Assembly: GCA_002337125.1 (NCBI GenBank)
Contig: DDFJ01000004.1
Location: 1,415,889-1,479,888 of the forward strand
Direction of reading: 5' to 3'
From: Chitinophagaceae bacterium UBA1931
GTDB lineage: Bacteria; Bacteroidota; Bacteroidia; Chitinophagales; Chitinophagaceae
Length of the DNA stretch: 64,000 nucleotides
Shown here: positions 8,789 through 16,811 of the stretch, piece by piece
How the letters are laid out: every line of letters begins with the position of its first letter
How positions within the stretch are numbered: the first letter of the stretch is position 1
Notes under the pieces: model-generated
Database searches by the model: none
What the model saw: only the letters and a program-made list of their open reading frames with translations
What the model was told of the DNA's origin: nothing
Program-made: the position numbers and the translations under genes

Positions 8789-8819
8789 AAAATGGTCCTG
8801 CGTATTGCAGAACCATTTT
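8789..8819 (-). terminator. terminator downstream of tRNA-Ser
   Basis: A 13-bp stem (AAAATGGTTCTGC with its near-complement, one G-T pair on the minus strand) and 5-nt loop is followed on the minus strand by GTTTTAT. It lies just after the 3' end of the tRNA. Confidence 0.7.
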
Positions 8820-8822
8820 ATC

Positions 8823-8912
8823 TGGCGGAGACTAAGAGATTCGAACTCTTGATACGGTTTCCCGTATACACACTTTCCAGGCGTGCCTCTTCAACCACTC
8901 GAGCAAGTCTCC
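8823..8912 (-). tRNA. tRNA-Ser (anticodon GGA)
   Basis: The minus strand gives a complete class II tRNA: acceptor stem GGAGACT/AGTCTCC, anticodon stem CACGC/GTGTG around loop CTGGAAA (anticodon GGA), a long variable arm built on TATACGG/CCGTATC, T-loop GTTCGAATC, and an encoded CCA (8823-8825). The long variable arm and anticodon identify a serine tRNA reading UCC/UCU. Confidence 0.96.
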
Positions 8913-8927
8913 GTAATTATGTGGCGG

Positions 8928-8935
8928 CAAAAATA
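8928..8935 (-). promoter_or_regulatory. -7 element of tRNA-Ser
   Basis: On the minus strand this reads TATTTTTG, an exact TAnnTTTG match, 15 bp upstream of the mature tRNA 5' end. Confidence 0.55.
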
Positions 8936-8960
8936 AGAAGTAATAAAATGGAAATCAAAA

Positions 8961-9671
8961 TCAGTTAATACCCAGCTTTTCTACTGCTGTCTGTGCGGCA
9001 ATCTGGCTTGCATCTTTCTTGTTAAATGCTTTGCCATCTGCAATCAGCTGGCCATCAACAACAGCGCCAATGGTAAACAAACGACGGCCATTTTCCACAC
9101 GTTCATCCAGCGTTTCAAACTCAAGCACTTTGCCGTTTTTATTTGCCCAGCCGTATAATTTGTTTTTGTGATTAATTTCCAGCAATTCCAGTTCTTCCAT
9201 GAACAAATGCGGAACAATCACATTCTTCATTATCCAGCGTTGCGTTTTCCTGTAACCCAGATCAAGATAAATGGCTCCCAATAAAGCTTCTAATGTATTG
9301 CCGAAGATTTGAGAAATTTTAAGTGAGTTATCTCCCTTGTTATACAGTGTGATTTTTTTTAAACCCATGCGCAGGGCAATATCGTTGAGCGTGGCACGGT
9401 TCACCATCTTGCTGCGCATTTCAGTTAAAAAGCCTTCGCCTTTGTATGGATATTTTTTAAAGAGATAATCTGCAACAATTGCACTTAAAACAGCATCGCC
9501 CAAAAATTCAAGGCGTTCGTTGTTCTGGTCACTCCCCTCCTTAACTGAACGATGGCTCAGTGCTGTTTTGTACAGCATAAGGTTGCCTGGGTTATAACCA
9601 AGAACATTACGAAGATTACTTTCGAATTTGTTCCTTGCTGGTAATATTTGACGGACAAGATTCCGTACCAT
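8961..9671 (-). CDS. rnc: ribonuclease III
   Basis: The protein has 236 residues. The RNase III signature NERLEFLGDAVLSAI lies near residue 52, with the second catalytic acidic cluster near 126 (NTLEALLGAIYLD). A C-terminal double-stranded-RNA-binding domain runs from about 165 to 234 (KLYGWANKNGK to ASQIAAQTAVEKL). It cleaves dsRNA in rRNA maturation and mRNA turnover. It is the third gene of acpP-fabF-rnc, 77 bp after fabF, an order common in Bacteroidota, so it is probably transcribed from the acpP promoter. Confidence 0.96.
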   Translation of the reverse strand: MVRNLVRQILPARNKFESNLRNVLGYNPGNLMLYKTALSHRSVKEGSDQNNERLEFLGDAVLSAIVADYLFKKYPYKGEGFLTEMRSKMVNRATLNDIALRMGLKKITLYNKGDNSLKISQIFGNTLEALLGAIYLDLGYRKTQRWIMKNVIVPHLFMEELELLEINHKNKLYGWANKNGKVLEFETLDERVENGRRLFTIGAVVDGQLIADGKAFNKKDASQIAAQTAVEKLGIN

Positions 9672-9748
9672 AAGAGTATTTACATCATCACCTGTAAAAA
9701 GAATTCATTTCTTTTAGTTCATGATGTGATGGACAAATCTAAACTAAA

Positions 9749-10999
9749 TCAGGAATATTTTTTTACAATCACTGATGCATTATGTCCACCAAATCCAAAC
9801 GTATTACTCAAAGCTGCACGTACAGTGCGTTTCTGAGCCTTGTTAAAGGTGAAATTAAGATTTGGATCTAACCCTGGATCATCTGTATAGTGATTGATTG
9901 TAGGTGGTACCATATCATGCACCACACTCATTACACAAGCAATAGCTTCCAGTGCACCTGCTGCCCCAAGGCAATGACCCGTCATTGATTTGGTTGAACT
10001 GATGTTGAGATTGTAAGCATGCTCACCAAATACATTTAAAATGGCTTTGGTTTCAGCAATATCTCCCAATGGTGTGGAAGTACCGTGTACATTGATGTAA
10101 TCAATATCAGAAGGCGTTAAACCTGCATCTTTCAATGCTGCCTTCATAACATTGTTAGCACCCAACCCTTCGGGATGAGGGGCTGTAATATGATGAGCAT
10201 CGGCAGTTGCACCGCCTCCTGCTATTTCACAGTAAATTTTTGCACCACGTGCTAAAGCATGTTCCAGACTTTCGAGGATCAGCATACCTGCGCCTTCGCC
10301 CATTACAAAACCATCACGGTCTTTATCAAACGGGCGGCTGGCTGTTTTAGGATCGTCGTTTCTTTCGCTGAGAGCTTTCATGGCGTTAAAGCCACCAAGT
10401 CCTGCAGCGCTTACCACAGCCTCACTTCCGCCGGTAAGCACAATATCTGCCTTACCTAAACGAATGGTATCATAAGCATCAATGATTGCATTGGTTGAGG
10501 ATGCACATGCTGAAACAACAGCATAATTAGGACCCCTGAAGCCATGGCGCATAGAAATTTGCCCGGCTGCAATGTCCAGAATCATTTTTGGTATGAAGAA
10601 AGGATTGAAGCGTGGTGTACCGTCGCCGGTAGCATAAGCAGAAACTTCTTCCTGGAATGTGATTAATCCTCCAATTCCACTGGCGAAAATTACACCTACC
10701 CTGTCAACATCAACATTTTCCTTGCTGATGCCTGCATCCTGTACAGCCTGATCGCTTACGATTAATGCAAACTGGGTAAAACGGTCTATTTTTCTCGCTT
10801 CTTTTTTATCAAGATAAGCGGTGGGTTCAAAATCCTTTACCTCACAGGCAAATCTTGTTTTGAACTTGGAACAATCAAATTGTTTGATGAAATCAGCGCC
10901 AGATACACCATTAATCAAACCCTCCCAATATTCATCAAGAGTTCTGCCTAATGGTGTAATGGCACCAATTCCGGTAACTACTACTCGTTTGAGCTGCAT
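9749..10999 (-). CDS. fabF: beta-ketoacyl-ACP synthase II
   Basis: This 416-residue condensing enzyme elongates fatty acids by joining malonyl-ACP to acyl-ACP. The catalytic triad is visible: Cys near 165 (VSACASSTNA), His near 304 (INVHGTSTPLGD) and His near 342 (TGHCLGAAGA). Length and N-terminus (MQLKRVVVTGIGAITPLG) are typical of KAS II. It lies 49 bp after acpP, its carrier-protein partner, with a short hairpin between the two genes. Confidence 0.97.
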   Translation of the reverse strand: MQLKRVVVTGIGAITPLGRTLDEYWEGLINGVSGADFIKQFDCSKFKTRFACEVKDFEPTAYLDKKEARKIDRFTQFALIVSDQAVQDAGISKENVDVDRVGVIFASGIGGLITFQEEVSAYATGDGTPRFNPFFIPKMILDIAAGQISMRHGFRGPNYAVVSACASSTNAIIDAYDTIRLGKADIVLTGGSEAVVSAAGLGGFNAMKALSERNDDPKTASRPFDKDRDGFVMGEGAGMLILESLEHALARGAKIYCEIAGGGATADAHHITAPHPEGLGANNVMKAALKDAGLTPSDIDYINVHGTSTPLGDIAETKAILNVFGEHAYNLNISSTKSMTGHCLGAAGALEAIACVMSVVHDMVPPTINHYTDDPGLDPNLNFTFNKAQKRTVRAALSNTFGFGGHNASVIVKKYS

Positions 11000-11026
11000 A
11001 AGTTGCCTGGTAAAAAGAAAGGTTAA

Positions 11027-11042
11027 TACCGCCTTGGCGGTA
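11027..11042 (-). other. intercistronic hairpin between acpP and fabF
   Basis: A perfect inverted repeat (TACCGCC-TT-GGCGGTA) fills much of the 49-bp spacer. On the minus strand it is followed by TATTAACCTTTCTTTTTACC, which is pyrimidine-rich but lacks a clean T-run. It may be an attenuator or an RNA-processing and stabilising hairpin that lets acpP be expressed above fabF. Confidence 0.5.
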
Positions 11043-11048
11043 CTTAAT

Positions 11049-11285
11049 TTACTTAGCGTGTTCTTCTAAATAAGCTACAGCCTGACCAACTGTTGTAATG
11101 GTTTCAGCTTGTTCATCGGGGATAGAGATGTTGAACTCTTTTTCAAATTCCATGATCAGTTCAACTGTGTCTAACGAATCAGCTCCTAAATCATTAGTAA
11201 AAGAAGCCTCAGGATTAACTTCTGATTCTTCAACACCTAATTTGTCAACGATGATTTTTTTAACTCTTGCTGCGATGTCTGACAT
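11049..11285 (-). CDS. acpP: acyl carrier protein
   Basis: This 78-residue acidic helical protein carries the phosphopantetheine attachment site GADSLD with Ser37. It shuttles acyl chains in fatty-acid synthesis. I took ATG 11285 (MSDIAARVKK). The frame stays open upstream to 11372, but that extension is basic, unlike ACPs, and would run through the promoter at 11312-11340. It is the first gene of acpP-fabF-rnc. Confidence 0.98.
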   Translation of the reverse strand: MSDIAARVKKIIVDKLGVEESEVNPEASFTNDLGADSLDTVELIMEFEKEFNISIPDEQAETITTVGQAVAYLEEHAK

Positions 11286-11311
11286 TGTCGTAATAATTTG
11301 GTTACAGGTTG

Positions 11312-11340
11312 CAAAAATAGAGTTTTTAAGCATTTGACAA
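11312..11340 (-). promoter_or_regulatory. promoter of acpP-fabF-rnc
   Basis: On the minus strand, TTG (11338-11340), 18 bp, then TATTTTTG (11312-11319). This fits the Bacteroidetes -33/-7 arrangement. The predicted start lies about 20 nt upstream of the acpP ATG, a short leader. Confidence 0.7.
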
Positions 11341-11506
11341 GCGTTCTTAAAAAAATGTCTTAAATGCCTCATTTTCTGACGGTATCAGCCGGGGAATACT
11401 TATCTTTCGCCCACGATTTAAAATTGGCCTGCAAATACAAATCCGTTAACAACATTCGTTTGTTTTTGCGTAAAAAAATGTAACTTAACTTCCCCGCTTA
11501 ATAGTT

Positions 11507-11938
11507 ATGGCTTTAAAACAAATTGACTACGGCACAAAGGAATACAGGCAGTCGCTGCAATTGCGATACGATATTTTGCGGAAACCACTTGGACTTGAAT
11601 TTGACCCGAAAGAACTTGAATCGGAAAAAGATGATATTCATATTGCAGCTTATGATGATGATATTATTCTTGGCTGCTGCTTCTTAAAACATGTAAATAA
11701 TTCAACTGCACGTTTACGCCAGATTGCCGTTGCAAATAACCAGCGTGGTAAAGGAATTGGTGAATCGCTGATGAATTTTGCAGAGAACATTGCCCGTGAC
11801 AGGGGCTATAAAACCATTGTAATGGATGCCCGCAAAGACACCTGGCACTTCTTCGAAAAATTAGGCTACAAGCCCGATGGGAATGAGTTCACCAAAATCA
11901 CTATTCCGCATGTTGTGATGAAAAAGAAATTGGTTTAA
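11507..11938 (+). CDS. GNAT-family N-acetyltransferase
   Basis: The 143-residue protein has a single GNAT fold. The acetyl-CoA pyrophosphate-binding motif is in RQIAVANNQRGKGIGESLM (about residues 73-91), followed by the conserved helix and the WHFFEKLGY motif near 115. The acceptor substrate is unknown. It is transcribed alone and converges on the ATP synthase operon, sharing the terminator between them. Confidence 0.88.
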   Translation: MALKQIDYGTKEYRQSLQLRYDILRKPLGLEFDPKELESEKDDIHIAAYDDDIILGCCFLKHVNNSTARLRQIAVANNQRGKGIGESLMNFAENIARDRGYKTIVMDARKDTWHFFEKLGYKPDGNEFTKITIPHVVMKKKLV

Positions 11939-11956
11939 CAACTGATATATAAAAAC

Positions 11957-11985
11957 AAAAGGGAACGAAAAACGTTCCCTTTCTT
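11957..11985. terminator. shared terminator of the GNAT gene and the atp operon
   Basis: A perfect stem AAAGGGAACG / CGTTCCCTTT (11958-11967 and 11973-11982) with an all-A 5-nt loop has A-rich sequence on the left and TTTCTTATTT on the right. Confidence 0.8.
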
Positions 11986-12003
11986 ATTTCTGATAAAAGC
12001 TTA

Positions 12004-13584
12004 TTATGCTTTGTACTGAGGTATAAGGCTGTTTGCAAGATCAACCAGCTTTTTAATACCATCTTCAGGTAATCCACCTTTCTTAAACTCAGCAAGTACA
12101 TCAGGATGTTTGGTTTCCATTTCTGCAAGGAAATGTTCTTCAAACGCCCTTACATTTCTTACAGGTATAGAATTGAGCAAGCCATTTGTACCGAGGTAAA
12201 TAATAGCCACCTGTTTTTCAACAGCAAATGGAGTGTACTGAGGCTGTTTCAGAATTTCCACGTTACGTGCACCTTTGTCAATTACTGCTTTAGTTGCAGC
12301 ATCCATATCACCACCAAACTTAGAAAAGGCTTCCATTTCACGGTAAAGTGCCTGGTCAAGTTTTAATGTACCAGCAACCTTTTTCATTGATTTAATCTGA
12401 GCGTTACCACCCACACGGCTTACAGAGATACCAACGTTGATCGCCGGGCGGATACCTGAGTTGAAGAGGTTACCTTCCAGGAAGATCTGTCCGTCAGTAA
12501 TTGAGATTACGTTAGTAGGAATATAAGCTGATACGTCACCTGCTTGTGTTTCAATAATCGGCAATGCTGTTAATGAACCACCACCTTTTACAAGATGTTT
12601 AATGCTGTCAGGCACATCATTCATGTTCTTTGCTACATTATCATCACCAATTACTTTCGCAGCACGCTCAAGCAAACGGCTATGCAGGTAGAATACGTCA
12701 CCAGGATAAGCTTCACGGCCAGGAGGACGACGAAGCAACAATGACACCTCACGGTAAGCCACCGCCTGCTTAGACAGATCATCATAAATGATCAATGCAG
12801 GACGTCCGGTATCACGGAAGAACTCACCAATGGCAGCACCTGCATAAGGAGCGTAGAACTGCTGAGGAGCAGGATCGCTTGCAGAAGCGGCTACAATGGT
12901 TGTATATTTCATAGCACCGTTATCTTCCAGTGTTTTCATTACACCGGCAATAGTTGATGCTTTTTGACCAATAGCTACATAAATACAGTAAACAGGCTTA
13001 CCAGCTTCGTAAAACTCTTTCTGGTTGATGATTGTATCAATAGCGATAGCTGTTTTACCAGTCTGACGATCACCAATGATCAACTCACGCTGTCCACGAC
13101 CAATCGGGATCATCGCATCAATTGCTTTGATACCGGTTTGCAGTGGTTCTTTTACCGGTTCACGGAAAATTACACCAGGTGCTTTACGTTCCAGCGGCAT
13201 TTCATACAATTCGCCGGCAATCGGGCCTTTACCATCAATTGGTTCTCCCAAAACGTTAATTACACGTCCGCTCATTCCTTCACCAACTTTGATAGAGGCA
13301 ATCTGACCTGTACGACGAACTTTAGAACCTTCTTTAATGTCGGTTCCTTCACCCATCAATACCACACCCACATTGTCTTCTTCAAGGTTCAACGCAATGG
13401 CACGAACACCATTTTCAAATTCAACCAGTTCACCGTAGCGAACATTGTTCAGTCCATATACACGGGCAATACCGTCGCCCACTTGTAATACGGTTCCCAC
13501 TTCTTCCAAATCAGCACCAACATTGAAATTGCTTAACTGCTGGCGAAGTATCGCTGAAATCTCATCTGGTTTGATATTTACCAT
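12004..13584 (-). CDS. atpA: ATP synthase F1 subunit alpha
   Basis: This 526-residue F1 alpha subunit has the P-loop GDRQTGKTAIA near residue 170, the PAINVGISVSRVGG motif near 390, and the N-terminal beta-barrel (VGDGIARVYGL). It carries the non-catalytic nucleotide sites of the F1 hexamer. It is the last gene of atpB-E-F-H-A, 24 bp after atpH. No atpG follows: a terminator and an opposing GNAT gene come next. Confidence 0.98.
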   Translation of the reverse strand: MVNIKPDEISAILRQQLSNFNVGADLEEVGTVLQVGDGIARVYGLNNVRYGELVEFENGVRAIALNLEEDNVGVVLMGEGTDIKEGSKVRRTGQIASIKVGEGMSGRVINVLGEPIDGKGPIAGELYEMPLERKAPGVIFREPVKEPLQTGIKAIDAMIPIGRGQRELIIGDRQTGKTAIAIDTIINQKEFYEAGKPVYCIYVAIGQKASTIAGVMKTLEDNGAMKYTTIVAASASDPAPQQFYAPYAGAAIGEFFRDTGRPALIIYDDLSKQAVAYREVSLLLRRPPGREAYPGDVFYLHSRLLERAAKVIGDDNVAKNMNDVPDSIKHLVKGGGSLTALPIIETQAGDVSAYIPTNVISITDGQIFLEGNLFNSGIRPAINVGISVSRVGGNAQIKSMKKVAGTLKLDQALYREMEAFSKFGGDMDAATKAVIDKGARNVEILKQPQYTPFAVEKQVAIIYLGTNGLLNSIPVRNVRAFEEHFLAEMETKHPDVLAEFKKGGLPEDGIKKLVDLANSLIPQYKA

Positions 13585-13608
13585 AAAAAATGCTTGTTTA
13601 AAATTTAT

Positions 13609-14172
13609 CTATCGTATGTTTTGCACATACACGTTTTGGCTAAATTGTTTTTGAATGTCTCTCAGATCCCTGAGAATGCTGGCATCAACGAGGTTGCCTT
13701 TGTACTCCAGCTGAAAACCACCAATAATGGCATCTTTCACTACAGTTTCCAGTTCAATATTCTGCAAACCTGTATCAGCTTTTACCTTGCTGATGATAGC
13801 TGTTTTCAGTTCTTCACTTGCTGCAATTGCAGTTGTAAGTTTTACCCTGTGAATATCTTTGATTTCGTTGTATTGCTCAATAACAGAATCTGCAATTTCA
13901 GGCAGGTTGCTTTCACGGCCTTTTTTCACCAGCAGGTGAATAAAAGCACTGGCCAGCGGGCTAACGTTTTTGCTGATAATTTCAGCAACAATCTTTTCCT
14001 TCACGTCGCCTTTAATGACCGGGCTGCGCAGCACATTTGTAAAATCTTTGCTTTTCCTGCACACTTCCTGCAAATACTTCATATCGCTGCACACCGCTTC
14101 AAGCTGGTTTTGCTCCTGTGACAGATCAACCAGTGATTTTGCGTAACGGGTTGCCAAACGTGGGTTCTGCAT
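13609..14172 (-). CDS. atpH: ATP synthase F1 subunit delta
   Basis: The 187-residue OSCP/delta subunit begins MQNPRLATRYAKSLVDL, the typical start of the delta N-terminal helical bundle. The C-terminal segment GGFQLEYKGNLVDASILRDLRDIQKQF matches the conserved delta tail; its key residues are GG, D and S-x-x-x-x-L near 155-170. It clamps the peripheral stalk to F1. It lies between atpF and atpA. Confidence 0.95.
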   Translation of the reverse strand: MQNPRLATRYAKSLVDLSQEQNQLEAVCSDMKYLQEVCRKSKDFTNVLRSPVIKGDVKEKIVAEIISKNVSPLASAFIHLLVKKGRESNLPEIADSVIEQYNEIKDIHRVKLTTAIAASEELKTAIISKVKADTGLQNIELETVVKDAIIGGFQLEYKGNLVDASILRDLRDIQKQFSQNVYVQNIR

Positions 14173-14198
14173 AATGATTATTTACTGTTGCCGATCTG

Positions 14199-14218
14199 AT
14201 GATGTTTTTCAACATCAT
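14199..14218. other. hairpin in the atpF-atpH spacer
   Basis: Perfect 8-bp inverted repeat ATGATGTT / AACATCAT with a 4-nt loop in the 62-bp spacer. On the minus strand it is not followed by a T-run, so RNA processing or stability is likelier than termination. Confidence 0.4.
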
Positions 14219-14234
14219 TTACTCAGCTCCTGTT

Positions 14235-14729
14235 TTAGTTAAGTTTTACTTCTCCTGCTAATTGATTGATATAAATTTCCTGGTCGGCTTTGTTAGCCAG
14301 TTCACGACGCAATACTTTTTCACTCACTTCAATAACAAGGTTACCAACCTGGTTTTTAACCTCTGTTAAAGCAGCCATTTTCTGCTGGTTAATTGCAGCC
14401 TGTGCTTCAACAATAATTTTATTGGCTTCAGCTTTTGCCTGTTCTTTTGCCTCGTTTACAATTTTATCTCTTGTTTCACGGGCTTCTTTCAGCAGCTGAG
14501 CTCTTTCTTCACGTGCTTTTGTAAGCAACGCTTCGTTTTCGTTCTGCAGCTGAGCCATTTCAGCTTTTACTTTTTCAGCGGTTTCAAGCGCCTGGGCAAT
14601 GCCTTGTTCCCTTTCCTGCAAACCTTTTACAATTGCAGGCCATGCATATTTGCCTAAAATGAAAAACACGACGAGGAAGGCCAGTAATGTCCACACTAAC
14701 AAACCAAGACCCGGAGTAAGTAAATTCAT
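14235..14729 (-). CDS. atpF: ATP synthase F0 subunit b
   Basis: This 164-residue protein has one N-terminal membrane segment (LGLLVWTLLAFLVVFFILG, about 7-25) and a long charged helix predicted to dimerise (residues 30-150, rich in Glu, Lys, Ala and Gln). That is the classic subunit b layout forming the peripheral stalk. It lies between atpE and atpH, with hairpins in both flanking spacers. Confidence 0.95.
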   Translation of the reverse strand: MNLLTPGLGLLVWTLLAFLVVFFILGKYAWPAIVKGLQEREQGIAQALETAEKVKAEMAQLQNENEALLTKAREERAQLLKEARETRDKIVNEAKEQAKAEANKIIVEAQAAINQQKMAALTEVKNQVGNLVIEVSEKVLRRELANKADQEIYINQLAGEVKLN

Positions 14730-14769
14730 ATTCTGTTTATTAAAAATTAAATTCTTTAATCGTTAAAAA

Positions 14770-14804
14770 TACTGCATCCGCCGTCCTGTACTTTGGATGC
14801 AGTA
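14770..14804 (-). terminator. terminator-like hairpin between atpE and atpF
   Basis: A 10-bp perfect stem (TACTGCATCC / GGATGCAGTA) with a 15-nt loop is followed on the minus strand by TTTTTAACG. It sits inside the operon directly after atpE. A leaky terminator or 3' stabilising hairpin here would raise c-subunit yield over downstream subunits. Confidence 0.55.
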
Positions 14805-14823
14805 AAATTGTTTGGCGATTGGA

Positions 14824-15060
14824 TTAGAGTACCATCGCTAAGAAGCCTACGATAATAGCAAACAGTGAAGCTCCTTCTACGAGAGCCGCAGTAAGGATCA
14901 TGTTTGCACGGATATCGTTAGAAGCTTCAGGCTGGCGTGCAATTGATTCCAACGCACCTTTACCAATCTGACCGATACCGATACCAGCACCTACAGCAGC
15001 TAAACCAGCGCCTACAGCACCACCGGCATTTGCCAACGCATCTAATAAAATAACATGCAT
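14824..15060 (-). CDS. atpE: ATP synthase F0 subunit c
   Basis: This 78-residue protein has two membrane helices joined by the polar loop ARQPEASND. The ion-binding Glu lies in helix 2 (LVEGASLF, near residue 62) and is followed by Gly. It lacks the Glu-Ser/Thr pair usual in sodium-binding rings, so proton coupling is the likelier assignment. Many copies are needed per complex. It lies 33 bp after atpB and is followed by a terminator-like hairpin. Confidence 0.97.
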   Translation of the reverse strand: MHVILLDALANAGGAVGAGLAAVGAGIGIGQIGKGALESIARQPEASNDIRANMILTAALVEGASLFAIIVGFLAMVL

Positions 15061-15093
15061 AATTGTGAATTTATATTGATGATTAAAAAACGA

Positions 15094-16221
15094 TTAATGA
15101 TGTGCTGCTTCTTCGTGTCCATGATCTCCTGCAACTGCTTCACCTATAAACACAGCCGTAAGCATGGTAAAGATGAATGCCTGCAGAAACGCAACCAGCA
15201 CTTCGATGAAATAAATAAATATGGTAAAACCGATTGATAATGGAGATGCAGCCCAACCTGCCCAATGCGTTAATCCTGCAAAAATGAAGATCAGCGATAT
15301 TAAGCAAATGATGATGATGTGACCTGCAACCATGTTGGCGAACAAACGTATCATCAAGGCAGTTGGCTTAATAAATACGCTGATAAATTCAACAGGCACC
15401 AGAATCACCTTTACCCATCCCGGTACGCCCGGAGGATTTAAAATATGTTTCCAGTAATGACCATTTGAACTGAAGATGATTACCACAAACGAAATAACAG
15501 CTAATACTGCTGTAAAAGCAATGTTTCCTGTTACGTTAGCCGTTCCGGGAACCAAGCCGAATATGTTATTAATAAGAATAAAGAAGAATACTGTAAGTAA
15601 AAAAGGCAGGTATTTGTTAGACTTATGGCCAAGGTTTGGAACAGCTACTTCATCTCTTACAAAAGTTACAACAGGCTCAAGCAGGCTTTGTTTGCCTTTT
15701 GGAGCTGTTTTTACTCCTTGTCCTTTCTTATATGTGTTAGCGATACTGATAAACAACCAAACCAGCAATGCAAGTGCCAGCATCATCTGAACCACATTAC
15801 GGGTTAAAGAGAAATCGTATACTTTTTCAGCAGGATCAGTTGATTCAATTTTTTCGCCGATTGTTTCTTTTACCAGCTTATAACCCTGGTATTCGGCATG
15901 TCCATGTTCAAAACGGGCAGAAGAAAATACAGTGAGGCCTTTTTGAGCTGAATAAAGAATTACAGGCAAAGGAATGGTGGCTGCATGCTCTTTACCATCG
16001 CTTCCTTCCCACTCAAAAAAGTGGAATTCGTGGGCATCCATAATGTGGCCAAAAATCACTTCTTTGGCGTCGAATCCTTCTTTTTTCTGCTCATGCTCGC
16101 CTTCCTGCGCAGCAGGAGCCTGTTCAGCCGGTTCGTGCTGGGCAAAAACGGCAGTAGAAAAAGTCAATAAAATTCCGCTGAAAACCGCAACCATTAAGGA
16201 TTTGAAGCTCGTAAAACGCAT
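15094..16221 (-). CDS. atpB: ATP synthase F0 subunit a
   Basis: I chose ATG 16221 (375 residues). It begins with a signal-peptide-like segment (MRFTSFKSLMVAVFSGILLTFSTAVFAQ), then a Glu/His-rich periplasmic domain (HIMDAHEFHFFEWEG). The membrane domain has the essential Arg in LMIRLFANMVAGH near residue 280. This N-terminal extension makes it longer than E. coli subunit a and is usual in Bacteroidota. The longer frame to 16344 would run through the promoter at 16242-16249. It is the first gene of the operon. Confidence 0.96.
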   Translation of the reverse strand: MRFTSFKSLMVAVFSGILLTFSTAVFAQHEPAEQAPAAQEGEHEQKKEGFDAKEVIFGHIMDAHEFHFFEWEGSDGKEHAATIPLPVILYSAQKGLTVFSSARFEHGHAEYQGYKLVKETIGEKIESTDPAEKVYDFSLTRNVVQMMLALALLVWLFISIANTYKKGQGVKTAPKGKQSLLEPVVTFVRDEVAVPNLGHKSNKYLPFLLTVFFFILINNIFGLVPGTANVTGNIAFTAVLAVISFVVIIFSSNGHYWKHILNPPGVPGWVKVILVPVEFISVFIKPTALMIRLFANMVAGHIIIICLISLIFIFAGLTHWAGWAASPLSIGFTIFIYFIEVLVAFLQAFIFTMLTAVFIGEAVAGDHGHEEAAHH

Positions 16222-16241
16222 ACCTTTTCTCAAATTTGGCG

Positions 16242-16249
16242 CAAAGATA
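16242..16249 (-). promoter_or_regulatory. -7 element of the atp operon
   Basis: On the minus strand this reads TATCTTTG, an exact TAnnTTTG match, ending 20 nt before the atpB ATG at 16221. It supports that start over the upstream one. Confidence 0.65.
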
Positions 16250-16469
16250 GGGAGCGGGAGGTGAAAAACAGGGGAAATAAGGTTCTGAAACGGAAAAAAG
16301 TTTTCAGTTTTACAAGCCCCCCTTTGCCAATCTCCTTTTTTCAATCCAATACCTCTTTTCGCCGGTTAATCTTTCAAAAATTCCCGCTCAGTGTTGTTGG
16401 CTTGTTCGGGTTTTACAGCACCGATACTTTTACCATGTAAAGAAAAATAATCAATTAAAAACCACTTTT

Positions 16470-16757
16470 ATGAAACAGTTATTTGCAGCCTTAGTAATAT
16501 TTTTTTCCATCAGTTCCTGCACCAGGGCTGACGATAGTTCATTCAATGCAGTGCCCGCAGGTACCGTGCTTGTTTCCTCACAGGTACCATCAGCAGTAAA
16601 TATTGCTTTTCACGCAAAATACCCTGCTGCTACCGGGGAAATTGAATTTGAAAAAGAAGATAACAATACAGTGAAAGTGAAATACTTTATTGGATCGCAA
16701 CGTTGGCAGGCATTTTTTAAAGTTGATGGCACCTTCATTTCCGAATCCACCATCTAA
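16470..16757 (+). CDS. small lipoprotein, PepSY-like
   Basis: The 95-residue protein has a lipobox near residue 17 (SISSC) and a mature part of about 78 residues. The pattern VPSAVNIAFHAKYPAATGEIEF followed by VKVKYFIGSQRWQAFFKVDGTFI resembles the PepSY-like putative periplasmic domain: an alpha segment around F-x-x-K-Y-P, then beta strands. Function unknown. It is monocistronic, divergent from the atp operon, with its own terminator. Confidence 0.7.
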   Translation: MKQLFAALVIFFSISSCTRADDSSFNAVPAGTVLVSSQVPSAVNIAFHAKYPAATGEIEFEKEDNNTVKVKYFIGSQRWQAFFKVDGTFISESTI

Positions 16758-16783
16758 AGCTATTCTTCTATATACAGTTTGTT

Positions 16784-16811
16784 AAAGCCGCCGCTTGCTG
16801 GCGGCTTTTTT
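16784..16811. terminator. shared terminator of the PepSY-like and ABC exporter genes
   Basis: A 9-bp stem AAAGCCGCC / GGCGGCTTT (16784-16792, 16800-16808) is followed by T-rich sequence on the plus strand. It lies between the two convergent genes and touches the stop codon of the ABC gene. Confidence 0.75.

Noticed and set aside
12964..13488. 174-residue open frame antisense to atpA
   Set aside because: It mirrors a strongly conserved atpA region and its residue make-up (Phe, Asn, Thr rich) is that of a reverse reading. No promoter or start context was seen.
13594..14121. 175-residue open frame antisense to atpH
   Set aside because: It lies wholly opposite a clear atpH gene, is Phe/Cys rich and resembles no protein.
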